Positions 8,680 through 15,637 of a stretch of 64,000 nucleotides of DNA are shown here, piece after piece. The number at the start of each line of letters is the position of its first letter. The stretch's first letter is position 1. Origin of the DNA: Amycolatopsis thermophila (GTDB lineage Bacteria; Actinomycetota; Actinomycetes; Mycobacteriales; Pseudonocardiaceae); assembly GCF_030814215.1 (NCBI RefSeq), contig NZ_JAUSUT010000001.1, positions 4,154,001-4,218,000 on the forward strand, read 5' to 3'. Below the pieces are notes generated by a model. That model saw only the letters and a list, made by a program, of their open reading frames with translations, made no database searches and was not told the origin of the DNA. The translations under genes were made by a program, and so were the position numbers.

Positions 8680-8828
8680 GCTGGGTGGTCATCCCGTCGC
8701 CTGAGGCCGTCAGATCACTGTGAGCCAGGCCCGCACCCTGCGCCGGGTCCGGCGGCCGAAAGACCAAAGCGTGCGGGCCTGGCTCACAGTGATAGGCCTC
8801 GATGCAGGCGACGGGATGACCACCCAGC
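8680..8828. repeat. two-tier inverted repeat (149 bp), possible MITE-like or structured element
   Basis: The outer arms, 24 nt each and perfect, are 8680-8703 and 8805-8828 (GCTGGGTGGTCATCCC... inverted). The inner arms, 23 nt and perfect, are 8714-8736 and 8771-8793 (ATCACTGTGAGCCAGG... inverted). Ten to eleven unpaired bases separate the tiers and the central loop is 34 nt. No transposase is near. It begins 31 nt after udgX ends, so it could end transcription, but it has no T-run. Confidence 0.85.
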
Positions 8829-8998
8829 GACCACCTACCCAAGGCGAGCCGACAACGCTCCCCGGTCATCCCGGAGCCTGCCCGTCCGGCGAGGACATCT
8901 TTTGATCTTTTTCTTTGGCCTTCGGCCAGGGCGCCTACGGCGCTGAGTGGTCGCCTTGGGTGCCGACCTCCCCCGCCCCCTCCGGGTGGAGTGTTTTC

Positions 8999-9058
8999 GG
9001 TCGCCAAGCAGGCGTGTCAAGGCGGGAAAGAGTACCTTGACACGCCTGATCGGCGACC
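8999..9058. repeat. inverted repeat with 7 + 14 bp arms
   Basis: GGTCGCC (8999-9005) with GGCGACC (9052-9058), and inside it CAGGCGTGTCAAGG (9009-9022) with CCTTGACACGCCTG (9035-9048). The loop is 12 nt. It is separate in sequence from the 8680-8828 element but has the same two-tier layout with a short bulge. Confidence 0.8.
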
Positions 9059-9085
9059 AAGGCGGGCTGGGGATCGGGGGCGGGA

Positions 9086-9276
9086 GAGGTCTGGGGACGT
9101 CGCACCTCGCCTCGCGTCGCCGGGCGCGTGGGGGTGCGGGGAGGTCTGGGAAGGCCGCACCTCGCCTGGCGTTGCCGGCCGGCGGGAGGTCTGGGGAGGC
9201 CGTGTGCCGGCTTGCGTTGTCGGCCGGCGGGAGGTCTGGGGAGGTCCCCGGGGCGGTTTCCGTTGCCGGGCGCGGG
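9086..9276. repeat. imperfect tandem repeat, 45-bp core period
   Basis: GAGGTCTGGG begins units at 9086, 9141, 9186 and 9231. The middle two units are 45 bp and end in CGGCCGGCGG; the first is 55 bp and the last is diverged. The spacing is regular but the units are contiguous, with no unique spacers, so this is not a CRISPR array. Confidence 0.75.
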
Positions 9277-9415
9277 ATCAGGGATGAACGGTCCCCCGGA
9301 AGGTGCCCCTCGCCGGGGGCGAGGCGGGTGGTGCGGGCCTGGCCGGGGGCGAGGGGCTTGTCCGGGAAGGGCGGGTATCGGCGAATCCGAATCCGCGAAT
9401 CGCATCGGGCGCCGG

Positions 9416-9979
9416 TCAGGTGTGCCGCTTGCTCAGCCCGTCCCGGATCTTGTCGATCAGCCCGGCGCCGGGGTCGAGGATGAGGTTCATCGGCGGGCGG
9501 TCCGGCGCGCTCGGGTGCGGGCGGGTCGGCGCCATCTTCTTCGCGCGCTCGACCTTGTCACCCAGGTCGAGCAGCTCCTCGGGCGAGCAGGCGGACTGGA
9601 GCTTGGGCAGCAGGTCCTTCTCCTCGTCCTCGATGTGGTGCCGGATGTCGTCCATCAGCTGGCGCAGCAGCTCGTCGAAGCGCGGTTCGGTCGCCGGGAT
9701 GTTCTCCAGCTGCTTCATGACCTCTTCGGCCTCGGCGTGCTCCTCCAGTTCGTGGTCGGCGAGTTCGTCCCCGTTCTCGAGGTACTTGCGCGCCGCCGGG
9801 TACATGTACTGCTCCTCGGCGACGGAGTGGCGCACGAGCTCGGCGATCACGTGGTCGGCCAGGTTCCGCCGGTGCTCGGGAGTCCCGGTTCCGGACTCCA
9901 GTTCGGTGAACACGCGTTCCACGTGCCGGTGATCGGAGATGATCACCGAGATCAGGTCCGGTTTGTCGGTGGCGGTCAT
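9416..9979 (-). CDS. hemerythrin HHE domain protein
   Basis: A 187-aa protein starting at ATG 9979, with GGAG about 7 nt upstream. Residues 10-130 form a hemerythrin-like four-helix bundle. Metal-site residues include H in SDHRHVERVF, H in VIAELVRHSVAEEQYMYP, H/E in LADHELEEHAEAEEV and H in IRHHIEDEEKDLLP. Such proteins bind a di-iron centre and take part in O2, NO or redox handling. The C-terminal 50 residues are Pro/Arg-rich and less conserved. Its promoter region has GTTG-N14-GGGTAG (10020-10043), in keeping with general stress control. Confidence 0.88.
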   Translation of the reverse strand: MTATDKPDLISVIISDHRHVERVFTELESGTGTPEHRRNLADHVIAELVRHSVAEEQYMYPAARKYLENGDELADHELEEHAEAEEVMKQLENIPATEPRFDELLRQLMDDIRHHIEDEEKDLLPKLQSACSPEELLDLGDKVERAKKMAPTRPHPSAPDRPPMNLILDPGAGLIDKIRDGLSKRHT

Positions 9980-10019
9980 CGTGGCTCCGTTTCGGTTCGG
10001 TACGGATTCCACCCGTCCA

Positions 10020-10043
10020 CTACCCAGCCGAGGGAGCCTCAAC
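10020..10043 (-). promoter_or_regulatory. SigF/SigB-like promoter of hemerythrin gene
   Basis: On the minus strand GTTG (10043-10040), 14-nt spacer, GGGTAG (10025-10020), followed by a 40-nt leader that contains a normal Shine-Dalgarno sequence. Confidence 0.45.
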
Positions 10044-10044
10044 C

Positions 10045-11322
10045 CTACGGATGACCGGTCAGGCGCACCGAGAAGTTGTCGAACGTCATCGGCAGGGGGC
10101 GGCCGGGCGCGGGCTTCGGGGAGGAGTCCACTGTGTAGTCGCGGTCCCGGATCAGCGCGGCCAGCACCGTCGAAACCGTGAACAGCACCAAGTTCTTCGC
10201 CGGGCACCCGGCGGGCCCGGCGCTGAACGGCACGAGCGCCGGCTCCCGCTGCGCCCGCCCGTCCAGCCAGATCTCCGGCACGAAACTGTGCGCGTACGGC
10301 AACCGGGAGTCATCACGGTGGAACAGCGGCGTGAACACCAGCAGGCCCGTCCCGGACGGCACCCGGTGACCGTTCCAGTCCAGTTCCTTCGTCGTGTCCC
10401 TCAGGATCGCCGGCGTCGTCGGCCACAGCCGCACGGTGTCCAGCACGCACGCGCGCAGGTAGCCCAGCCCGTCACCGGACGCGATGTCCTGCCGGGCCTG
10501 TTGCCGCTGGGCGGGGTGTGTGGCCAGCAGTGCCAGCGTCCGGAACGTCACCATCCCGGCCGCGTCGAACGCGAACAGCCAGTGCCCGATCTGGGCGGCC
10601 ACGTCTTCGCCGGCGCCGAGGCCGCCGGCGAGGCCGTCCGACGGCGCCCGCGCGAGCAGCGACCGCACCCGGCCGAGGAACTCCTCCCGCGACCGGCGCC
10701 GCCGCGGCAGCAGGTAGGACCAGTTCGCCGCGCGCCGCAGCCGGCCCAGCAGGTCCGTCGTCACCTGGTCGTCGCGGGCGTGGTCCCCGAAGACGATCCG
10801 CCGCACCATCCGCCACCACACCGGCGCGAACGCGTCCCACCCGAGCGGTCCCGGCCCCAGGGTGGCGAACTCCTCGGCCGCCTTCGCCGCCACCGAGGGC
10901 GCCAGGTGGTGCGTCGGGCGGCTCGTCTCCAGCGCGCGCTCGTTCCACTCCCGGCGCCGGTCGCGGTCCCGCCCGTCGGAGATCAGCACGCCGTGCGGCT
11001 GGAACTGGGACAGCGCGGCCTTCTTCTCCAGATTCGCCGGCGTGAACGGCTCGGGCGACTCCGCCAGCACGCGCCCGACGTCGTCGGGGGAGAGCACCAG
11101 CGCGAACGACCGGCCGGGCACCGCCAGCCGCAACAGCCCGTCGCCGTGCTCGGCTCGCAGCTTCTGCAACGTCCGCACCGCCGAGGCGTCCGCCTGCAGC
11201 TTCTCCAGCACGGTCAGCACACGCGGGCGCCGCTTGATGACGCCACCGGCGAGCGTCGGCCCGACGACCCCGGCGAACACCTGCGCGGTCTCCGCCACCG
11301 AGGCCGCCGGCAGCCCGCTCAT
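10045..11322 (-). CDS. cytochrome P450
   Basis: A 425-aa P450 haem monooxygenase. The haem-ligand loop is PFSAGPAGCPAKN with the conserved Cys, and the I-helix oxygen-binding motif is DAAGMVTF (AGxxT). The K-helix ExxR motif appears as DTVR (in CVLDTVRLWP), so the usual Glu is Asp, which is rare. The ATG at 11322 overlaps the stop of the upstream esterase gene by 4 bp (ATGA), so the two are co-translated. The N-terminal ~25 residues are not strongly hydrophobic, so it is probably soluble. The substrate is unknown; the neighbours (esterase, CocE hydrolase, ATP-grasp) suggest an acyl or amide compound. Confidence 0.88.
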   Translation of the reverse strand: MSGLPAASVAETAQVFAGVVGPTLAGGVIKRRPRVLTVLEKLQADASAVRTLQKLRAEHGDGLLRLAVPGRSFALVLSPDDVGRVLAESPEPFTPANLEKKAALSQFQPHGVLISDGRDRDRRREWNERALETSRPTHHLAPSVAAKAAEEFATLGPGPLGWDAFAPVWWRMVRRIVFGDHARDDQVTTDLLGRLRRAANWSYLLPRRRRSREEFLGRVRSLLARAPSDGLAGGLGAGEDVAAQIGHWLFAFDAAGMVTFRTLALLATHPAQRQQARQDIASGDGLGYLRACVLDTVRLWPTTPAILRDTTKELDWNGHRVPSGTGLLVFTPLFHRDDSRLPYAHSFVPEIWLDGRAQREPALVPFSAGPAGCPAKNLVLFTVSTVLAALIRDRDYTVDSSPKPAPGRPLPMTFDNFSVRLTGHP

Positions 11323-12221
11323 CGGGTCACCAGCGCCGCGATCCGGTCCAGGGCGTGCTTCGCCTCCGGGATGTTCGCGATCATCCACGCGTGGAACATC
11401 CCGCCGTACTCCCAGTACTCCAGCGGCACCCCCTGCTCGGCCGCTTTGTGGTACAGGTTGCGCGAGTCGGCGAGCAGCACGTCCCGGGTGCCGATGAAAC
11501 AGCTCAGCGCACCCAGCCCGCGCAGGTCCCCGTTGATCGGGCTGACCAGCTCGTTCGCCGGGTCGAGGCCGCCGGCGTAGAGGCGCCCGGCCTCGCGCAG
11601 ACCGGTGACGCCCAGGTACGGGTCGTGCCGGTCGTACTCGGGCAGCGACGGGTCGGTCATCGTGATGTCCAGCCACGGCGACAGCATCACGATCTCCTTC
11701 GGCTGCGGACGGCCCTCGTCGCGCAGGGCCCGCGCCAGCACCAGCGACAGCCCGCCGCCGGCGGAGTCGCCCATCAGGACCTGGTCCCGCGGGGCGACGT
11801 TCCCCAGCACCTCCTTGTAGGCGGCGTGGATCGTCGACAACGTGTCGTCGTAGTGGCTGCCGGGAGCCAGCGGGTACAGCGGCGCGGTGACGGTGCAGCC
11901 GGTGCGGGCGATCAGCCGGGCGAAGAACTTCCAGTGGTCGCCCTGGATCTGGTGCACGTACGCGCCGCCGTGGAAGTACAGGACGTGCCGCGCGGTCGCG
12001 TTCGCCCTCGGCCGCAGCGTGTACACCGGGTGGCCGTGCACCTCGGTGCGGTCGATGTCGACGTGCTTGCGCACCGCGACCGGCGGCAGCGCGTTCTCCC
12101 GCTGCTGTCGCGGCCCGGTGCTCTTGTGCAGGGCGTCCACGTCGGTGAACGTGCGCTTGCGCCCCGTCAGGAGCATCTGCGCGATCAGCAGTTTCGCGTG
12201 CAGGCTGGTGTTCCCGATCAC
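11319..12221 (-). CDS. alpha/beta hydrolase, HSL-type esterase
   Basis: A 300-aa esterase. The oxyanion-hole motif is YFHGGAYVHQ and the nucleophile elbow is LMGDSAGGGLSL (Ser). The likely acid is Asp in IGTRDVLLADS and the base His in GMFHAWM, the usual hormone-sensitive-lipase layout. The GTG at 12221 lies 9 nt after a GGGTAA -10 element and there is no Shine-Dalgarno sequence, so the mRNA is probably near-leaderless; ATG at residue 16 is an alternative start. It heads a two-gene unit with the P450. The gene sits 35 nt after the CocE-type hydrolase gene, with its own promoter in the gap. Confidence 0.87.
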   Translation of the reverse strand: MIGNTSLHAKLLIAQMLLTGRKRTFTDVDALHKSTGPRQQRENALPPVAVRKHVDIDRTEVHGHPVYTLRPRANATARHVLYFHGGAYVHQIQGDHWKFFARLIARTGCTVTAPLYPLAPGSHYDDTLSTIHAAYKEVLGNVAPRDQVLMGDSAGGGLSLVLARALRDEGRPQPKEIVMLSPWLDITMTDPSLPEYDRHDPYLGVTGLREAGRLYAGGLDPANELVSPINGDLRGLGALSCFIGTRDVLLADSRNLYHKAAEQGVPLEYWEYGGMFHAWMIANIPEAKHALDRIAALVTR

Positions 12222-12227
12222 CGAGCC

Positions 12228-12254
12228 CGGTTACCCCTGCTGCCCGGGCGTGAA
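12228..12254 (-). promoter_or_regulatory. SigF/SigB-like promoter of esterase-P450 unit
   Basis: On the minus strand, GTTT, a 16-nt spacer and GGGTAA, then 9 nt (CCGGGCTCG) to the GTG start. It lies within the 35-bp gap between the hydrolase genes and fits the SigF/SigB consensus well. Confidence 0.65.
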
Positions 12255-12256
12255 AC

Positions 12257-14281
12257 TCACACCAGTTTCCGCGGGAACGTGCGGTGCCAGTTACGGGAGA
12301 ACACCCGGTTCGGGCCGTCGAACCCGTCGACGGTCGCGTGCAGCACGAACTCCGTCGGCGTGCAGGACAGGACCGTGTGGGTGTCGGTGCGGGCTTCCCA
12401 GTCGCCGCGGGCGAACGTGATGCTCCACTTCGTCTCGCCACGCACCGAGGAGAAGTCGTCGGCGACCGAGCTGTAGCACTCGTACGCCCGCCGCGACACC
12501 TCGAGATCGATGTCGTCCAGCCGCGTGGTCCCGGAGTCCTTCACGATCTCCAGCGCCGAGCGGTACTCGACGAGGTCCCGCGACACCGTCCAGCGCTGCT
12601 CACCGGGACGCACCTGCGTGGTGGTCATCGGCGGCGCGCCTTCCGGCTCGCCGAACACCATGCCGGTCACCTCGTCGGACTCCCGGATCGGGCGCACCGG
12701 CAGGCACAGCGAACTGCCCTTCGGGTAGACGGTCAGCAGCGCCGGTTCCGGCGGGGGCCACGCCAATGGCCAGTACGAAGTGGACAGCGACAACCGGATG
12801 CGGTGACCCGGCGGGAAGGCCTGGGCGACACCGTTGAGCTCGATCTCCACCTGGTACCACCGGCCCGGCTCCAGGGGCTCGGGCTCGTCGTGGCCGTCCC
12901 GGTGGGTCAGGTTCAGCAGACCGTAGGTCACGCGGGTCGCGCGCCCGTCCGGCTGCACGTCGGACAGCCGCGCGGCGACCATCGCCACCGGCTTGTCCAC
13001 GGACAGCTCCAGCCGCACCTTGGGGGCGCCGAGGATCTCGCACGTCTCGGTCAGCTCGTCGCCGTCGAACACCAGCGACCCGCCGTCCTCCTCGCGCTGG
13101 TCGTAGGGCAGATCCGGCGGCGCGTTGTAGGAGGCCCACTTGCCGGCGAACTGGCCCACCGACAGCGGCGACTCGACCTGCAGCCGGGCGTCGGGCACCT
13201 CCTCGTCGCGGCGCGCGATCCGGTGCGGCGCCAGGGGGTAGGTGCGCCAGTCGATGTGCGGCGAGGGCAGTTGCGGCTCGCCGACCCACCGCCCGGGACG
13301 CTCCTGGTAGGACGTCGAGGGCGGCACGCTGTCCTGCATCCAGGCCAGCAGCATCGGGCCGTCCATCACGCCGTTGTCGCGGTCCTTGAGCCAGTGGTCC
13401 CACCAGCGCACGACCTCCTGCAGGTACCCGATCGCCGGGCCGGGTTCGCCCAGGTGCGGGTACTTGTGCGACCACGGCCCGATCAGGCCCTTGCGCGGCA
13501 CGGACAGGTGGGACAGCACGCGCGTCACCGCGTTGGAGTAGCCGTCGGCCCATCCGCTGGAGGCCAGCACCGGCACCTGCACGTCGCTGTAGTTCTCGCA
13601 CACCGACGCGTGGCGCCAGTACTGGTCGCGGTGCTGGTGCTCCAGCCAGGTGTCCACCCACGGGCCGACACCCTCGATGCGCTCGCGCCACATGTCGCGC
13701 CAGCGGTCCCCGACCAGGGCCGGGTCCGGCGGCAGCGTGCTGTGGGCGAACATCGTCCCGGCCTCGCCGAGGTTGTCCGACAGCATGCAGCCGCCCATGT
13801 AGTGGAAGTCGTCGGAGTAGCGGTCGTCGGTGAACGACGAGATCACGATCGCCCGCAGGCTCGGCGGTTTCCGGGCCGCCACCTGCAGGGCGGCGAACCC
13901 GCCCCAGGAGATGCCCATCATGCCGGTGCGGCCGTCGCACCACGGCTGGTCGGCCAGCCACGCCAGGACGTCCTCGGCGTCGAGCTGCTCCTGTTCGACG
14001 TACTCGTCGGTCAGGACCCCTTCCGACTCGCCCGTGCCGCGCAGGTCCACGCGCACGCAGGCGTACCCGTGGCCGGCGAGGTACGGGTGGTGGACCGAGT
14101 CACGGACCGCGGTGAGGTCGCGCTTGCGGTACGGGATGTACTCGAGGATGCCCGGCACGGGTTCGTCCTCCGCGGACACCGGCCGCCAGATCTTCGCGGC
14201 CAGGCGCGTGCCGTCCGACACGGGGATCCAGACGTGCTCTTCCTGGGTGATCTCGTACGGCAGGGAGCGGACCTCCCGCAT
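12257..14281 (-). CDS. CocE/NonD-family (X-Pro dipeptidyl-peptidase-like, S15) hydrolase
   Basis: A 674-aa serine hydrolase that may cleave esters or acyl-amino bonds. The N-terminal alpha/beta domain has GISWGG (nucleophile Ser), SGWADGY (Asp) and GPWSHKYP (His). The C-terminal ~230 residues form the jelly-roll X-Pro_DPP_C domain (GHRIRLSLSTSYWPLAWPP). There is no signal peptide, so it is probably intracellular, unlike some secreted relatives. The ATG at 14281 follows GGAGG by about 10 nt and lies 6 nt after the ATP-grasp gene, so they form an operon. Hydrolase and ligase together suggest making and breaking the same amide or ester bond; that is inference. Confidence 0.88.
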   Translation of the reverse strand: MREVRSLPYEITQEEHVWIPVSDGTRLAAKIWRPVSAEDEPVPGILEYIPYRKRDLTAVRDSVHHPYLAGHGYACVRVDLRGTGESEGVLTDEYVEQEQLDAEDVLAWLADQPWCDGRTGMMGISWGGFAALQVAARKPPSLRAIVISSFTDDRYSDDFHYMGGCMLSDNLGEAGTMFAHSTLPPDPALVGDRWRDMWRERIEGVGPWVDTWLEHQHRDQYWRHASVCENYSDVQVPVLASSGWADGYSNAVTRVLSHLSVPRKGLIGPWSHKYPHLGEPGPAIGYLQEVVRWWDHWLKDRDNGVMDGPMLLAWMQDSVPPSTSYQERPGRWVGEPQLPSPHIDWRTYPLAPHRIARRDEEVPDARLQVESPLSVGQFAGKWASYNAPPDLPYDQREEDGGSLVFDGDELTETCEILGAPKVRLELSVDKPVAMVAARLSDVQPDGRATRVTYGLLNLTHRDGHDEPEPLEPGRWYQVEIELNGVAQAFPPGHRIRLSLSTSYWPLAWPPPEPALLTVYPKGSSLCLPVRPIRESDEVTGMVFGEPEGAPPMTTTQVRPGEQRWTVSRDLVEYRSALEIVKDSGTTRLDDIDLEVSRRAYECYSSVADDFSSVRGETKWSITFARGDWEARTDTHTVLSCTPTEFVLHATVDGFDGPNRVFSRNWHRTFPRKLV

Positions 14282-14287
14282 ATCCGA

Positions 14288-15571
14288 TCAAACCTCCTGG
14301 AACTCGAACTTCAGCGCGTCGGTCGTGCGCCGGTACTTGTCCTTGAGCTCGGCCTCGGTGTCCGCACCGACGTAGACGAACGCCAGTTCGTAGCTGTAGC
14401 TGTCCTGGGCATCCATTTCGGACAGACGCTGGCCCTCGGCGGGCACGATGTCCACGTCCACGCCGGGGATCTCCCGCTGCAGCCGCTCGATCTCCTCGCC
14501 CGTCGGGATGCGCGTGACGACGCCGTCCTCGAAGCGCCGGTAGTACCACTTCGCCGCGATCCGGTACTCGCCCTTGTCGTGCGGCATCTTCGGGCGGCGG
14601 CCCAGGCCCAGCTCGATCATGTTGTAGTGGTCGGGGACGCCGTCGACGTTCTCGAACATCTCGGCGTGCGACTGCGAGTGCCGCGGGTTGATCTCCAGCA
14701 GTTTCACGTCACCGGTGTCGGGCCGGCAGAAGAACTCGATGGAGAAGGTGGAGTTGTTCAGGCCGATCTGCTCGATGACCTTCTTGGAGACGTCCAGCAT
14801 CTTCTCCACGACCGGCTCGGGCAGCTGCGAGGGGTACTGGTGGCGCAGGAACGACGAGCTGTCCGGGTAGTTCAGCGAGTCCAGCGCGCCGTAGACGACG
14901 ACCTCGCCGTCGTACACGAAACCCTCGGTCGCGGCCTGCTGGCCGGTCATCTCCTCCTCGGCGAGCGCGGCGAGCGCGCCGGCGTCGGCCACCTCGGGCG
15001 GGATGTCGACGCCCGACACCTGGTCCAGGATGTACTGGAACGGCTTCCCGACGCGCCCGATCCCGGCGCGGATCTCCTCCACCGCCTCCCGGAAGTCCTG
15101 CTCGTCCTTGACGTGGAAGGCCAGCTCGGACGAGAACGACTTGACCGGTTTGAGCCACATCGGGAACGACACGTCCTCGGGCGGCTTGGGGTCGCCCTCG
15201 AGGTCGACCAGCGCGAAGTTCGGGATCGCGTCGGTGACCTTCCGCTGCTCGAGGCGGCTCCAGTACTTGTGCTCGCACTTGAGCACGCCCTCCAGGTTCG
15301 GGGTGGGCAGGCCGTAGCGGCGCCCCAGGATCGGCACCATCGTGGTGACCGGGAAGTCCCAGTAGCCGACGATGGCGCCGATCTTGCCGTCGAAGGCGTC
15401 CAGTTCGGCCACGGCCCGGTCGATCAGGTCGGCGATGGGGATCTCGCCCTCCTGCACGTCGGCCTGTGACAGGAGGCCGTGGTAGCGGTAGTTCTCCGCT
15501 CCCGGCACCCGTCGCAGGGTTCGCAGGTTGGCGTCGTCGAGCCCCAGCACGAAAATGTCGATGTCGTTCAC
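14288..15571 (-). CDS. ATP-grasp domain ligase
   Basis: A 427-aa protein beginning at GTG 15571 (VNDIDIFVLGLDD). The ATP-grasp fold is seen in the lid/nucleotide segment MWLKPVKSFSSELAFHV (Lys) and the metal-binding end VKLLEINPRHSQSH (Glu and Asn). The family joins a carboxylate to an amine or thiol with ATP. Residues 1-110 form a pre-ATP-grasp Rossmann-like domain. There is no biotin carboxylase signature. The gene is divergent from the LigD-like gene across 66 bp holding two opposed SigF-like promoters, and it leads the ATP-grasp/CocE operon. The substrate is unknown. Confidence 0.83.
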   Translation of the reverse strand: MNDIDIFVLGLDDANLRTLRRVPGAENYRYHGLLSQADVQEGEIPIADLIDRAVAELDAFDGKIGAIVGYWDFPVTTMVPILGRRYGLPTPNLEGVLKCEHKYWSRLEQRKVTDAIPNFALVDLEGDPKPPEDVSFPMWLKPVKSFSSELAFHVKDEQDFREAVEEIRAGIGRVGKPFQYILDQVSGVDIPPEVADAGALAALAEEEMTGQQAATEGFVYDGEVVVYGALDSLNYPDSSSFLRHQYPSQLPEPVVEKMLDVSKKVIEQIGLNNSTFSIEFFCRPDTGDVKLLEINPRHSQSHAEMFENVDGVPDHYNMIELGLGRRPKMPHDKGEYRIAAKWYYRRFEDGVVTRIPTGEEIERLQREIPGVDVDIVPAEGQRLSEMDAQDSYSYELAFVYVGADTEAELKDKYRRTTDALKFEFQEV

Positions 15572-15581
15572 ACCGGAATTG

Positions 15582-15607
15582 ATCCCCGTTGTCGCGGAAC
15601 GGTAAAC
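15582..15607 (-). promoter_or_regulatory. SigF/SigB-like promoter of ATP-grasp operon
   Basis: On the minus strand GTTT (15607-15604), 16-nt spacer, GGGGAT (15587-15582), then 10 nt to the GTG at 15571. It overlaps the -35 region of the opposite promoter. Confidence 0.5.
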
Positions 15608-15628
15608 ACCAGCGGGTGACCGGGGTAA
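15602..15628 (+). promoter_or_regulatory. SigF/SigB-like promoter of LigD-like gene
   Basis: GTAA (15602-15605), 17-nt spacer, GGGTAA (15623-15628), then 9 nt to the GTG at 15638. The -10 is perfect; the -35 departs from GTTT. Confidence 0.5.
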
Positions 15629-15637
15629 CCTCGGCGC

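Larger units (their letters stand above)
8650..9415. other. long non-coding stretch with structured repeats
   Basis: I see no convincing gene on either strand in these 766 bases. Open frames exist, but their composition is that of repeat-derived translation (GLGRP / RPAG strings). The stretch holds three separate repeat structures: a large two-tier inverted repeat (8680-8828), a second hairpin (8999-9058) and a short tandem repeat (9086-9276). It separates udgX from the convergent hemerythrin gene. Confidence 0.6.

Noticed and set aside
9086-9276. possible CRISPR array
   Set aside because: Units are contiguous with no variable spacers, and no cas genes are near.
8947-9483. 178-codon open frame in the repeat-rich intergenic region
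   Set aside because: Its translation follows the 45-bp repeat and has no family features; it also runs into the hemerythrin gene on the other strand.
12284-15469. 1061-codon open frame on the plus strand opposite the CocE and ATP-grasp genes
   Set aside because: His/Arg/Val-rich nonsense; the minus strand carries full-length enzyme families with motifs.
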